Positions 8,745 to 18,689 of a DNA stretch of 64,000 nt are shown piece by piece. Every line of letters starts with the position of its first letter. Position 1 is the first letter of the stretch. This DNA is from Calidifontibacter indicus (GTDB lineage: Bacteria; Actinomycetota; Actinomycetes; Actinomycetales; Dermatophilaceae): positions 1-64,000 of the forward strand of contig NZ_QTUA01000002.1 in NCBI RefSeq assembly GCF_003386865.1, in the 5' to 3' direction. Below the pieces are notes generated by a model. It was not told where the DNA came from, made no database searches, and was given only the letters and a program-made list of their open reading frames with translations. The position numbers were made by a program, and so were the translations under genes.

Positions 8745-8890
8745 GTCCGGCGGGCCGCGAGGGTCCTCGCAAGCACTCCCGGGCAATGTTCATGCGGCCC
8801 CAATGGGGAACGCGGGCAGCATCTGACGCGAACAGCGCCGCCAAACACCAGGACGAGCGCCTACGGTCGAGCCTAATCGCGCGCCTTCTA

Positions 8891-8922
8891 TTACATGGGA
8901 TAATGCATGGAATCCCGTGTAA
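8891..8922. promoter_or_regulatory. Inverted repeat upstream of the tyrosine recombinase gene
   Basis: TTACATGGGAT and ATCCCGTGTAA form 11-bp arms (one mismatch) around a 10-bp spacer, 19 bp before the recombinase start. It could be an operator, or a recombinase core site, since tyrosine recombinases commonly use about 11-bp inverted arms. The spacer is longer than the 6-8 bp usual for such sites. Confidence 0.45.
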
Positions 8923-8941
8923 TAAGCCGTAGGGTGACCTC

Positions 8942-10012
8942 ATGGCCACGCCGACCGACCCACCCGGAACAACGCCCTCGACGCACTCGGTCGCGGGGAC
9001 GGTCGCACGGGTGTCAGCGACCACAGATGCGGTACAGCTGCTCGACGACGTACCGCTCACCGAAGCCGAGACCGAGTACGTCGAGGCCGCCCGGGCGGCG
9101 AACACACTGCGCGGGTACCGCTCGGACTGGACCGAATTCACCACCTGGTGCGTCCAGCACGACCGAGACCCGTTGCCGGCGGCCGCCTCGACGATCACCG
9201 GGTACCTGTCCGACCTGGCCAAAGCCGGCGCGAAGGTCGGCACGATGAGCCGGCGCCTGTCCGCGTTGAAATTCGTCCACCAGTTGCAGGACCTACCCGA
9301 CCCCACCAGCAACGCCCGGGTGGTCGCGGTCTGGGAAGGGATCCGCCGCACCCACGGCGCACCACCAGATCAAGCCACCCCGTTGATGCCCCCCGAACTG
9401 TTCGACGTTCTCGCCGCCTGCCCCACCACCAGGATCTGGAAGACCAAGAACCGGGCACCCGAACCAGACCTGGCCGGGCACCGCGACCGGGCGCTGCTGC
9501 TCGTCGGGTTCGTCGGCGCCCTGCGCCGCAGCGAACTCGCCGCCCTCCAGGTCGAGCACGTCGACGAGCACCCCAACGGGCTCGTCCTGACGCTGCCCCG
9601 GTCCAAGACCAACCAGCACGGCACCGAAGCCGAACTCGTAGTCCTCCCCCGCTCCGGCAACCCCGACCGGTGTCCCGTCACCGCACTGCGCGCCTGGCTC
9701 GAGCTCGCCCAGATCACCACCGGCCCCGTCTTCCAAGGAGTGACCAAGGGAAACAAGGCCACCGGCCGGTCACTGCACCCCGAGTCGATCAACACCCTCG
9801 TCCAGCACGCGATCGGCCGCGCCGGGATCGACCCACTCCCCTACTCCGCGCACTCCCTGCGCGCGGGGTTCATCACCTACGCACACCTGCGCGGGGCGAC
9901 CGACCGCGCGATCGCCCACCAGTCCCGGCACCGGTCCCTGACTACCCTCGGCGGCTACGTCCGCATCCACAACGCCTGGACCGACAACGCCGCCACCAGC
10001 CTCGGCCTCTGA
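8942..10012 (+). CDS. Tyrosine recombinase/integrase
   Basis: A 356-residue enzyme. The N-terminal SAM-like DNA-binding domain spans about 45-130 (NTLRGYRSDWTEFTTWC, SRRLSALKFVHQ). The catalytic domain shows the full set: Arg I in GALRRSELAALQ (about 192), the HxxR of SAHSLRAGF (about 303), the second His in HQSRHRS (about 326) and the nucleophile Tyr in GGYVR (about 339). It cuts and rejoins DNA by a phosphotyrosine intermediate and would integrate, excise or resolve this mobile DNA. An AGGGTG ribosome site precedes the ATG. An excisionase is not evident. Confidence 0.9.
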   Translation: MATPTDPPGTTPSTHSVAGTVARVSATTDAVQLLDDVPLTEAETEYVEAARAANTLRGYRSDWTEFTTWCVQHDRDPLPAAASTITGYLSDLAKAGAKVGTMSRRLSALKFVHQLQDLPDPTSNARVVAVWEGIRRTHGAPPDQATPLMPPELFDVLAACPTTRIWKTKNRAPEPDLAGHRDRALLLVGFVGALRRSELAALQVEHVDEHPNGLVLTLPRSKTNQHGTEAELVVLPRSGNPDRCPVTALRAWLELAQITTGPVFQGVTKGNKATGRSLHPESINTLVQHAIGRAGIDPLPYSAHSLRAGFITYAHLRGATDRAIAHQSRHRSLTTLGGYVRIHNAWTDNAATSLGL

Positions 10013-10116
10013 GTAGGAACATCGGGGGTGATCGGAGCCCACGTGACAGTTTCCGCGACCCCCCGCCCCCGCAAAGGGCGGTCGGCGACCGGCAGCTGAG
10101 ATCATGTCAGGTTATT

Positions 10117-10146
10117 GAATACTCAGAGTATTATATATACTGAGTT
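10117..10146 (+). promoter_or_regulatory. AT-rich promoter and palindromic operator of the GntR gene
   Basis: ACTCAG (10121-10126) and CTGAGT (10140-10145) are inverted around an AT-rich centre containing TATATAC, a good -10 box, about 30 bp upstream of the GntR start. This suggests autoregulation. Confidence 0.5.
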
Positions 10147-10175
10147 CTTGATATGCAGGTTGGTACCCTTGTTGC

Positions 10176-10832
10176 ATGAGCACCCCCCGCTACCGGCAGA
10201 TCGCCGACGACCTCCGGGCTCGCATCGCCGCCGGCGACTACGTCGTGGGCGACAAGCTGCCCTCGCTGCTCGCGCTGCAGCGTGAGTACGACGTGTCGGG
10301 CATCAACACGGTCCGGCACGCACTACAGGTGCTGGCCTCACAGGGCTTGGTCCGCACCGACCGCGGCCGTGGCACGTTCGTCACCGCCACCGACTATCCA
10401 GGGGCTGGCCGAGAGGACCTCCTCGCCGCACTTCGCCAAGCGCGCGACGCGGTCGACCAAGCCATCGCCTATGTGCAGGCAGACGAACCACCGCATGTCG
10501 ACGATCAGGTCGCACCGGAAGCGGTCACATCATCGTCGCGCACCAGCACCCTTAGCACCTCGGCGCAGAGAACACTGTTCGACACCATCGTGGAGGCCAT
10601 CGGCGCGACCGCTCCCCCAGACCACTGGCCAGACACCGTCGAAGCGCTAGCCACCCACCGCAACCGTGCCGCAGCACTAGTCCGTCGTGGCCTGCACGAT
10701 GTCGAAGTCTCCCTCATGCGTCGCGGCCGCCGACGCGACGACGGCTACAAAACCGACGCAGTCCAGACCTATTCCGCCGGTGACGCCGCGGCCGCTGTGC
10801 GGGACATACGCCGATACCTGACTCCAAGATAG
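10176..10832 (+). CDS. GntR-family transcriptional regulator
   Basis: A 218-residue protein with an N-terminal GntR winged helix (residues 1-70: YRQIADDLRARIAAGDYVVG, LPSLLALQREYDVS, LVRTDRGRGTFV). The C-terminal 140 residues do not match the common FCD or UTRA effector domains and end in a basic region, so the effector is unknown. KorSA-type GntR repressors control transfer genes on actinomycete conjugative elements, and it lies near the recombinase, so a role in element control is possible. The inverted repeat upstream is its likely own operator. Confidence 0.85.
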   Translation: MSTPRYRQIADDLRARIAAGDYVVGDKLPSLLALQREYDVSGINTVRHALQVLASQGLVRTDRGRGTFVTATDYPGAGREDLLAALRQARDAVDQAIAYVQADEPPHVDDQVAPEAVTSSSRTSTLSTSAQRTLFDTIVEAIGATAPPDHWPDTVEALATHRNRAAALVRRGLHDVEVSLMRRGRRRDDGYKTDAVQTYSAGDAAAAVRDIRRYLTPR

Positions 10833-10978
10833 CCCGGACCACCGAATCCTGTTACATATCAAAGGAAATGACGCCAGCCTTGTCGGCACCATGGTCTCCA
10901 ATTGGAGGATCCGGCGGAGTAGCTCGATAGGTTCTGGGACGCGCTTCAGCGACACGGACCACGCTGCAGTCCCCTTCC

Positions 10979-13900
10979 TCAGTCGTTTCCGTGCAGGTCG
11001 AGGTACAGCAGTTCTCCGAGGAGGGTGAGCATCGACTGTTCGATGGAGCCCTTGTTGTTGAACAGTTCCGCCATGCGTGACTGGGCAGCGTCCGTTGATG
11101 CGACCGCGATGAGCAGGTTGTCCTTCAACGTCTTCGACGACAAAAACTGGTCCTGACTGTTCACGACCGCTTGGGCTTTCAGGACCGGGTCGGTCTTCAT
11201 CTCCTCGATCAACGACAACACCCACGACTGCACCTGGTGCGTGCCGAAGTCCTCCCCCGCGAACTGCTCGTTCAGCTTCGCGATCAGCTCCTGCAGCAGC
11301 ACCAGTTTCGGGTCGTGCTTCTTCGCCGACCCCGCCGCGGTGACCGGGTTCAGCTTCACCGACTCCCCCGTGGTCAGGTCAAGCTTCTGGGTGGCGTGCT
11401 CCTTCTGCTTGATGTTCGCCAGGGTCACCTCGGACAGGTCGATGTGGGTGGACGTTTGCCGGCCCCGGATGTGCGGTGCCAGCAACCGGAAGAAGATCGC
11501 GTGCTTCTCCACGTCGGTATCGCCGAAATCGACGATCTGAGACAGAAAGTCGTGCAGCTTCACGAACGTCGACACGTCCTTACGGAACATGTCCAACTCG
11601 TCCTGGGTGACCTTGTCCCCGGACTGCACCGCCTGGTTGTACGCGGTGACGAACCGGTGCTTCACCGGCTGCAACGCCCCAGCGATCTTGTTGTTGCCCG
11701 CTGTGGTCACGTACGCCGTAACCACAGCGTCGATCTCCTCGAACGTGAAGATCCCCGACTGATCCAGTCTCCCCTGTAGGTCGTGCAGCAGGTTCGGGTC
11801 CGTCGTCGCAACGATCTCCGCTTCCTCGTAGTACGGCTTGAACGCCGCCAGGATGTCGTCGGCGTCGTTCACGAAGTCCAGGATCATCGTCGCGTCTTTG
11901 CCCGGGTAGGCACGGTTCAACCGGGACAACGTTTGTACCGCGGTCACCCCAGACAGTTGCCGGTCCACGTACATCGCGCACAGCAACGGTTCGTCGAACC
12001 CGGTCTGGAACTTGTTCGCGACGATCATCACCCGGTACTCCGGCTTCTTGAACGCTGTCCGCAGATCGCCGGCACTGGGGTTCATCGACGCTTCGGTGAA
12101 CTTGCCGTCGGTGTTCGTCAGCTTCGACCCGGCCGCCGTTTCCTGGTCATCCACGTCACCGGAGAACGCGACCAGGCTCGTGTAGTCCGTGTACCCCTGC
12201 TTGGCGATGTAGGCGTCCATCGCGGTCTTGTACCGGACCGCCGCCACCCTGGAATCGGTGACGACCATCGCTTTCGCGCGGCCGCCGAGCAGACCCTTCA
12301 CGTTCGCTTCGAAGTGTTCGACGATGATCTGCACCTTCTGGGCAATGTTCGTCGGGTGCAGCTTCACCCACCGCATCAGCCCCTTCGTCGCAGCCGACTC
12401 ATCGACCAACTCCCCCGCCGCGTCCCGGGTGCTGATCGTCACCTGACCCTTGCCGGCCTTCGTCGCCAGTTCCCACGCCGTCGAATAGGTCGTGTACGAC
12501 CGCAGCACATCCAGGATGAACCCCTCCTCGATGGCCTGCGCCATCGTGTACAGGTGGAACGGGCGCGGTAACCCGTCCCCGTCCGGGGTGCCGAACATCT
12601 CCAACGTCTTCGGTTTCGGGGTCGCAGTGAACGCGACGAACGTGATGTTGCGGGTGTCCGCCTTCGCCTTCGCCTCCGCCGCCAAGATCGCCTCGACGTC
12701 GACCCCTCCCCCGTCATCCAACGCTGCGGCTTCCTGGGCGGTGAGGACCTGCTTCAGCTTCGTCGCCGTCTGCCCCGTCTGGGAGGAGTGCGCCTCGTCC
12801 GCGATGACCGCGAACCGGCGGCCCTTCAGCGACTGGTTCTCCTGCAACGCCTCCAACACGAACGGGAACGTCTGGATCGTGACCACGATGATTAACTGCC
12901 CAGACTCCAGGGTTTTCGCCAGGTACGCCGACTTCGACCCGAACGATGCTTTCGCGGCCTCGTTCGGGGAGATCGTCGCCACCACACCGGACGTGGACTC
13001 GATCTGTTTCACAGCCTCCTGCAACTGCGCGTCCAACACGTTCCGGTCCGTCACCACAATGACGGAGTCGAACACCTTGCCGTTGTCGGCGTCGTGCAGG
13101 GTGGCGAGCCGGTGCGCCGTCCACGCGATCGACCTCGTTTTCCCCGACCCGGCGGAGTGCTGGATCAGGTACCGCTGACCGGCACCGTTCACTTTCGCGT
13201 CGGCGACGATCTTCGTGACGGCATCCAACTGGTGAAACCTGGGGAAGATCAGCGTGTGACTGATCGTCACCTTCTTCGTGGCCGGGTCGGTCCGTTTCGA
13301 TTCCTCGTAGTGCATGAACTTGCCGAGGATGTCCAGGAACTGGTCGCGGTCGAGCACGTCCCGCCACAGGTACGTGGCCGGTGACCCACCATCCTCATCA
13401 GGACCGTTCCCGCGATGCCCGGCATCGCCCCGGTTGAACGGCAGGAACACCGTGTCGTCACCGGCGAGCTTGGTCGTCATCCACACTTCGTCGTTCGACA
13501 CCGCGAAATGCACTAACGCGCGCGTCCCGAACCCCAGCAACGGTTCACCCGCCGGCGCCCGGTCCTTCATGTACTGCTTCTTCGCATCCCCCACGTTCTG
13601 GGTGAAGTCCGTCTTCAACTCGATCGTCGCGACCGGGATCCCGTTGACGAACAACACCAGATCGATGCTGTTCTGGTTCTTGGCCGAGTAGTGCACCTGC
13701 CGCATCACCCGCAACCGGTTCGCGGCGTACCGGGCGTTCACGGTCGGGTTGATCGCCTGCTCGGGACGTTTCTGCATCATCTGGTACGACGCCGGCACAT
13801 CCTTGAACCCGGTCCGCAGCACCTGCAACGACCCACCAGCACCCGCCTGCCCCTTATCCAGCACCGCCGAGAGCCTCGTTAGGATCCCCTCCCGCGCCTT

Positions 13901-14104
13901 CGCCTGCGCGGTCTCGGACGTCGACGGTTTCACCTTCTTGGCGAGCTCGCCCGGTTGTGTCTCCTCCAACCAGGCGAACACGTCCTCGGGGAACAACGCC
14001 CGCTGCCGGTCATACCCGGCATCGTTCAGCGAGTACAACCAGCCATGCGCTGCCAAGTAGGCGCACAGTTCGTCCTCGAACGCCTTCTCCAACACCTGAC
14101 TCAT
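10979..14104 (-). CDS. hsdR: Type I restriction enzyme, R subunit (translocase/nuclease)
   Basis: A 1041-residue protein of usual HsdR length. Order of parts: N-terminal PD-(D/E)xK nuclease (DLVLFVNGIPVATIELKTDF, about 150-170), SF2 motor with Walker A QHSAGSGKTRS (about 318), DEAH-type box VIADEAHSSQTG (about 435), and helicase C-terminal motifs, including the RQLSGVTAVQTLSRLNR region. With HsdM and HsdS it makes the complex that translocates unmethylated DNA and cuts it at a distance. The ATG overlaps the hsdS stop (ATGA). No inactivating change is seen. Confidence 0.95.
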   Translation of the reverse strand: MSQVLEKAFEDELCAYLAAHGWLYSLNDAGYDRQRALFPEDVFAWLEETQPGELAKKVKPSTSETAQAKAREGILTRLSAVLDKGQAGAGGSLQVLRTGFKDVPASYQMMQKRPEQAINPTVNARYAANRLRVMRQVHYSAKNQNSIDLVLFVNGIPVATIELKTDFTQNVGDAKKQYMKDRAPAGEPLLGFGTRALVHFAVSNDEVWMTTKLAGDDTVFLPFNRGDAGHRGNGPDEDGGSPATYLWRDVLDRDQFLDILGKFMHYEESKRTDPATKKVTISHTLIFPRFHQLDAVTKIVADAKVNGAGQRYLIQHSAGSGKTRSIAWTAHRLATLHDADNGKVFDSVIVVTDRNVLDAQLQEAVKQIESTSGVVATISPNEAAKASFGSKSAYLAKTLESGQLIIVVTIQTFPFVLEALQENQSLKGRRFAVIADEAHSSQTGQTATKLKQVLTAQEAAALDDGGGVDVEAILAAEAKAKADTRNITFVAFTATPKPKTLEMFGTPDGDGLPRPFHLYTMAQAIEEGFILDVLRSYTTYSTAWELATKAGKGQVTISTRDAAGELVDESAATKGLMRWVKLHPTNIAQKVQIIVEHFEANVKGLLGGRAKAMVVTDSRVAAVRYKTAMDAYIAKQGYTDYTSLVAFSGDVDDQETAAGSKLTNTDGKFTEASMNPSAGDLRTAFKKPEYRVMIVANKFQTGFDEPLLCAMYVDRQLSGVTAVQTLSRLNRAYPGKDATMILDFVNDADDILAAFKPYYEEAEIVATTDPNLLHDLQGRLDQSGIFTFEEIDAVVTAYVTTAGNNKIAGALQPVKHRFVTAYNQAVQSGDKVTQDELDMFRKDVSTFVKLHDFLSQIVDFGDTDVEKHAIFFRLLAPHIRGRQTSTHIDLSEVTLANIKQKEHATQKLDLTTGESVKLNPVTAAGSAKKHDPKLVLLQELIAKLNEQFAGEDFGTHQVQSWVLSLIEEMKTDPVLKAQAVVNSQDQFLSSKTLKDNLLIAVASTDAAQSRMAELFNNKGSIEQSMLTLLGELLYLDLHGND

Positions 14105-15339
14105 GCGGCACCCCCGTGCTCGTTCACGTCGATCTGACCGGTCACCGCTGCGGTGATCAGCGCGGACCTGCGCTCCTTGGAGAGCTCGATCATCCGCTCC
14201 GTCTTCCCAATCAACTCATCAATCCTCGCCATCTCATGGTCGATGGTGTTCGTGATCCGCTCTTGATCGGCCGCGCTCGGCAACGGAACACGGAAGGCTC
14301 GCACCTGCGAGTCACTTAGGTGTGGGACGGAAACCCCTGTGAACTCCGGCGTTGCGTACTCAACGAACGCCCGCGATGCGAGGACCAACTGAAGGAACCT
14401 GCTAGTCAACCCCACGCGTGGGCGAAATCGCACGACTCGTTGGAGGAGTAGCGCCGGGAGATCGGCATCTGCGATCGCTGCAACCCTCGTCCCTCCGGAC
14501 ACGAATGGTCGGTCCAGACCAAGTACGACATCGCCTTCACAGAGCCTGTACCTCTCGTATGGCGTCACGTCATCCAAGGCCCAATCGACTCGTTCTGACC
14601 AGTCGGTGCAGCCCGGTTTGACGTTAATTCCACGGAGAAGCCGAACGCCTTCCCCTCCTGGTTCGAACCGATCACTTGCGAACGCATTTCCGGGTAGCGC
14701 GTCGAGGTAGTACCCGAACTTGACCGGCTCCGCTTCCGTCAGCATGCAGGTTTCGATGACGGCTTGCCGTCGTTCGTGGAGGCGGGTGATCAGTTCGGTT
14801 TGCTTCTTGATGAGCGCGTCGATCTTGCCCGTCTCCCGATCCAAGAAATCCGCAATCCCCCGCTGCTCAGCCAACGGTGGCAGGACGACAGGCATCCGCC
14901 GAACGTCGTCGTACTTCAGTGACTGCCTCAGCCCTCCACCCATCCCGTAGAAGACCTTGCTGACGTCGTACGCCCGCATGAGGTACTCGAAGAACCGCGA
15001 TGAGACCTTCGTCGGAGTGAACGCCATGTACGCCGATGTGATGATTCCTCGTTGGTCAACGCGGGCTGACCTGAGGCTGCGTTTGTCGTTCTGCAGGTCA
15101 GTGAACCGGAACACGATGTCACCAACAGAGACGATCTGGTACGTCTCGAACGACTCTGGGAGCAGCCCCTCCGATGTGTTGATGTCTTTTGCGACGATCC
15201 GGCCATAGCTCAACGACAGCAGGTTCTGCTCCCTGAGACCAACATTCTTGACTTTCGTCTCCCGCCCAACAGAGAACAATGGTTTGGTCGTCCAGCCGTC
15301 GGGCAGCCTCCACTGCCAGGGTGCTGTTGCCTCACTCAT
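14101..15339 (-). CDS. hsdS: Type I restriction enzyme, specificity subunit
   Basis: A 412-residue protein with two target-recognition domains (about 10-170 and 205-370), each followed by a conserved helical spacer: PLAEQRGIADFLDRETGKID with ERRQAVIE, and SAADQERITNTIDHEMARID with ERRSALITAAVTGQID. Each domain reads one half of a bipartite DNA target, so the recognition sequence cannot be predicted here. The ATG overlaps the hsdM stop, and its own stop overlaps the hsdR start. Confidence 0.95.
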   Translation of the reverse strand: MSEATAPWQWRLPDGWTTKPLFSVGRETKVKNVGLREQNLLSLSYGRIVAKDINTSEGLLPESFETYQIVSVGDIVFRFTDLQNDKRSLRSARVDQRGIITSAYMAFTPTKVSSRFFEYLMRAYDVSKVFYGMGGGLRQSLKYDDVRRMPVVLPPLAEQRGIADFLDRETGKIDALIKKQTELITRLHERRQAVIETCMLTEAEPVKFGYYLDALPGNAFASDRFEPGGEGVRLLRGINVKPGCTDWSERVDWALDDVTPYERYRLCEGDVVLGLDRPFVSGGTRVAAIADADLPALLLQRVVRFRPRVGLTSRFLQLVLASRAFVEYATPEFTGVSVPHLSDSQVRAFRVPLPSAADQERITNTIDHEMARIDELIGKTERMIELSKERRSALITAAVTGQIDVNEHGGAA

Positions 15340-17282
15340 CCTTCGACCGCCTGGAGGATGTCGATTATCTCTTTCGCGAGGACGTTGAGCTCGGCGTCGA
15401 TCTCTTCGAGCGGTCGCGGTGGCACGTACTTGTAGAACAGGCGGGTGAACGGGATCTCGTACCCGATCTTCGTCTTGGTGTGGTCGATCCAGGCGTCGGG
15501 GACGTGAGGGGTGACTTCGCGGGTGAAGTAGTCGTCGATGGTGTCGCGGAACGGGACCAACTCGGTGTCGCGCAGGTCGGTGTTCGGTTCGATGTTGCCT
15601 TTGGTGTCTTTGCAGATGTCGGCGGTGTCGTCGTGTTCCCCGATCGCCTGCCAGATCGCCTTCACGACCGGTGTCGCGACGGTGGTGCCGGCGTGCTTGA
15701 TCGCGAGCCGCAGCTGCTTGGTGAACTCGTCCCGGTTGCTCCACGACTGCCCGGTCAGCGACTCGAGCCCGGCCCGGACCTTGGTCTGCTCGTCGACGCC
15801 CAACTTCTGCACCGACTTCGTCGCCAGCGCTGCGTTGATCGTGTCGGGGGTGATGTCGAACCTGAGCCGCAGTGGCTGTTCGACGGTGATCTCCCAGTAC
15901 CCGAAGTCGGCGGGTTCGAGGATCTTCGACTCATCGGTGTCGGTGAACTCGTCGTACAGCTTCACGATCAAGTCACGGTCGGTGTCGCTGATCTCGCGGT
16001 TCTTCGAACCCAGCTTCTTCCGTAGCTTCGTCCATCGGTTCGTAGCGTCGATCAACTGAATCTTGCCGCGCCGCTCCTTGGGCTTGTGGTTGTCGAGGAT
16101 CCACATGTAGGTGGCTATATCGGTGTTGTAGAACATGCTCGTCGGGAGGGCGACGATCGCGTCGATCAGGTCGGATTCGATGAGCCACCGGCGGATCTCT
16201 GACTCGCCTGACCCAGCGCCGCCGGTGAACAGGGGTGACCCGTTGAGGACAATCCCGGCCCGGCCACCGGAGTTCGAGACGCTGGCGGTGGCGGGGCGCA
16301 TCTTGGAGACGAGGTGTTGCAGGAACAGCATCTGCCCGTCGCTGATGCGGGGCAGGCCCGCGTCGAAACGGCCACCCTTCGCCTGGTGTTCCTTGCGGAC
16401 GACCGGTTCGGCTGCCTTCCAGTCGCCACCGTAAGGCGGGTTGGACAGGCAGTAGTCGTAGGTGGTGCCGGCGTGCCGATCATCCCGGAGCGTGTCGCCG
16501 AGCCGGATCGCATCGACCGCTTGACCCTTGCCGATCATGTCGGACTTGCAGATCGCGTACGACTCCGGGTTGAGTTCCTGCCCGGCCAAGGTGATCGAGG
16601 CGTCCGGGTTCATCGTCAGGATCGCGTCCTCGGCCACGGACAGCATCCCGCCGGTGCCGGCGGTCGGGTCGTAGATGGATCGGACGACACCGGGTGAGGC
16701 GAGCAGGTCGTCGTCGGCGTTCAAGACCAGGTCGACCAGCAACCGGATGGCGTCGCGGGGCGTGAAATGCTCACCGGCGGTTTCATTGGAGGCGGTGGAG
16801 AACTTGAAGATGAGGTGCTCGAACACCTCGCCCATGTCCGCGTTCGACACTGCGGTCGGGTGCAGGTCGATGCCGGCGAACGCCTGTGTGACCAGCAGGA
16901 GCCGGTCGTGTTCGTCGAGCCGCCCGATCGTCTTGCTGAACTCGAACCGTTCGAAGATGTCCCGCACGTTCGCGGAGAACCCGGCGGTGTAATCGATGAG
17001 GTTGTCGGCAAGGTTCTCCGGGTCGCCCAGCAGCTTCTTCAACGTGTAGTCGGTGCGGTTCCAGAAGTGCACGTCGAACTTCTTGCGGAGCATTGCGGCC
17101 AGAACGTCGTCGTTGAGATGCTTCGCGACGAGGGCGTCGATCTCGTCGCGGTGCTCGTCCAGGACGCATTCCATGCGGCGCAGGATCAGGAACGGGAGGG
17201 TCGCGGTCCCGTACTGCGCTGGCTTGTACACGCCGCGGAGCTGATCCGCGATCCCCCAGATGAAGTTACCCAGTACCGACAC
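15336..17282 (-). CDS. hsdM: Type I restriction enzyme, DNA adenine methyltransferase subunit
   Basis: A 648-residue protein of HsdM type. The N-terminal helical domain (residues 1-150) is followed by the N6-adenine methyltransferase fold with the S-adenosylmethionine motif DPTAGTGGML (about 209) and the catalytic NPPYGGDW (about 281). First gene of an hsdM-hsdS-hsdR operon with 4-nt overlaps at both joints. The start is GTG. It methylates the host target and protects it from HsdR. Confidence 0.95.
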   Translation of the reverse strand: MSVLGNFIWGIADQLRGVYKPAQYGTATLPFLILRRMECVLDEHRDEIDALVAKHLNDDVLAAMLRKKFDVHFWNRTDYTLKKLLGDPENLADNLIDYTAGFSANVRDIFERFEFSKTIGRLDEHDRLLLVTQAFAGIDLHPTAVSNADMGEVFEHLIFKFSTASNETAGEHFTPRDAIRLLVDLVLNADDDLLASPGVVRSIYDPTAGTGGMLSVAEDAILTMNPDASITLAGQELNPESYAICKSDMIGKGQAVDAIRLGDTLRDDRHAGTTYDYCLSNPPYGGDWKAAEPVVRKEHQAKGGRFDAGLPRISDGQMLFLQHLVSKMRPATASVSNSGGRAGIVLNGSPLFTGGAGSGESEIRRWLIESDLIDAIVALPTSMFYNTDIATYMWILDNHKPKERRGKIQLIDATNRWTKLRKKLGSKNREISDTDRDLIVKLYDEFTDTDESKILEPADFGYWEITVEQPLRLRFDITPDTINAALATKSVQKLGVDEQTKVRAGLESLTGQSWSNRDEFTKQLRLAIKHAGTTVATPVVKAIWQAIGEHDDTADICKDTKGNIEPNTDLRDTELVPFRDTIDDYFTREVTPHVPDAWIDHTKTKIGYEIPFTRLFYKYVPPRPLEEIDAELNVLAKEIIDILQAVEG

Positions 17283-17638
17283 TGCTGCCTGCTCTCCCTC
17301 GACCTAACGCGCACCGCTTGATGGCGGCGCAACCCGCCCTGCACAAGGTATATGGGCGGGATCCAGAGCCAGCGACGTCGCGCCCCGGGTGGCAGTTGTG
17401 AGGCCATCGAGTGTCTGATTGGGGTGTACCCCAGATGCATGCACTGGCTGAGGCTGCCCCCTAGATGGAAGCGGGTCCCACGGCGCGACCCGCCGAATGG
17501 GGGCGGCGCGGCGGGCCAGCCACCGTCTTGGATGGGGAGTAATGGCCACAGTGGCCTCGGCGAGGTGAGACCCTTGCGCAACACTTTCAGAAAGTGCGTC
17601 CGTGTTTGACAGGAATCGATGAGGGATGGGGGTGCCTG
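17283..17638. other. Intergenic region upstream of hsdM and the toxin-antitoxin pair
   Basis: No gene is supported. The region should hold the hsdM promoter (minus) and the antitoxin promoter (plus). A purine-rich GGGATGGGGG just before 17639 can serve as ribosome site for the antitoxin. Confidence 0.4.
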
Positions 17639-18295
17639 GTGATCGACTACACCGAGCCGCGCTTCACGACGCCGATCTGTACCATCCACGACGTTGCTGA
17701 GATCGTTCAGATGCCGCTGGAGACGGTCAAAACGTGGGCAGGTCAACGCCACTCCCGGCGGCAGATGATCACCCGACTCCCTCAAGAACACCGCGGGTGG
17801 CCCTCGATCCCTCTGGTGGGTCTCGCTGAAGCCAACACCCTGCGTGCCCTTCGAGGCGTTCTGCCGCCGGCCGAGGTAGAGGCCGCAGCCGTGTGGATCC
17901 GTGAGCAGTACACGACCCCGTACGCGCTGGCCAACCGTCGGCTCGTGACCGACGGTGCGTTCGCCTACGTGCAGGAGAACGCCCACGAGCTCTACCGCGT
18001 CACCACTGACCAGCACGCGTTTGTTGAGGTGCTCAAAGCGCACCTGCGGCCTCTCGTCTTTGACAGCGACGACTACCCCGTCGCATTCGAAGTTCGAGTG
18101 CCGGGCGTCGTGATCGATCCTCGGTTCAACGCTGGGCGGATGTCCTTCGAACGCAACCGGGTACCCCTGTTTGCTGTCGTGGGGAGCCTGCAGGGCGGCG
18201 ATTCCGTGGATGAGGTCATGCAGCAGTACGGGCTGACGTTGCAGGAGGTGGCTGCAGTCGATGAGCATCGCGCCTGGGCGGCCGCGGCCGCGTAA
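17639..18295 (+). CDS. VapB45-like antitoxin (DUF433-type)
   Basis: A 218-residue protein from GTG at 17639, preceded by GGGATGGGGG; a longer form from 17594 is possible. The N-terminal part has a helix-turn-helix-like region (TIHDVAEIVQMPLETVKTWA), and the C-terminal DUF433-like helix-turn-helix is seen in GGDSVDEVMQQYGLTLQEVA. Size and layout match the Mycobacterium tuberculosis VapB45 (Rv2018) type. The gene overlaps the downstream PIN-like toxin gene by 35 nt, as expected for co-produced antitoxin and toxin. It would bind the toxin and repress the shared promoter. Confidence 0.7.
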   Translation: MIDYTEPRFTTPICTIHDVAEIVQMPLETVKTWAGQRHSRRQMITRLPQEHRGWPSIPLVGLAEANTLRALRGVLPPAEVEAAAVWIREQYTTPYALANRRLVTDGAFAYVQENAHELYRVTTDQHAFVEVLKAHLRPLVFDSDDYPVAFEVRVPGVVIDPRFNAGRMSFERNRVPLFAVVGSLQGGDSVDEVMQQYGLTLQEVAAVDEHRAWAAAAA

Positions 18296-18689
18296 GACCG
18301 ACCTGGTCGTCCTGGTCGACCGCTGCCTGCCCCCGGAGGTGGCCTACGAGCTCACCAAAATGGAGAACTTCTACGGCATTGCCCTGAAAGACCACTACGG
18401 CGACGATATCGCCCAGAACCTCCCGGACGTGACGTTCCTTGAAGAGGCGGGGCAACGGCAGTGGGGTGTACTGACCCAGAACCCGCGCATGTGGCAAGTG
18501 CCTGCCGAGCGTGACTGCATCGTCGCCAACGGAACCCGTGTCTTTTCCTTGGACAACCCCAACGCGAACAGGACGTTGAAGGGCATGGTGCTCGGCCGTC
18601 ATCTGGTCAGGATCCGTCGGCGCATGCGCCGCGAAGATCCATGTTTCTGGCGATTGCGGCTGCAGGACGTTCGCAAAGAACTCGCTTAG
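18261..18689 (+). CDS. VapC45-like PIN-domain toxin
   Basis: A 142-residue protein with the PIN-like core: an acidic residue in VVLVDRCLPPEVAYEL, the second in YGDDIAQNLPDVTFLEE, and the segment WGVLTQNPRMWQVPAERDCI, with the strand TRVFSLDNPNAN. This matches the VapC45 (Rv2019) type of RNase toxin, about 138 residues long. PIN toxins cut RNA with a metal held by the acidic residues. Overlap with the antitoxin gene supports the pairing. Confidence 0.7.
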   Translation: MSIAPGRPRPRKTDLVVLVDRCLPPEVAYELTKMENFYGIALKDHYGDDIAQNLPDVTFLEEAGQRQWGVLTQNPRMWQVPAERDCIVANGTRVFSLDNPNANRTLKGMVLGRHLVRIRRRMRREDPCFWRLRLQDVRKELA

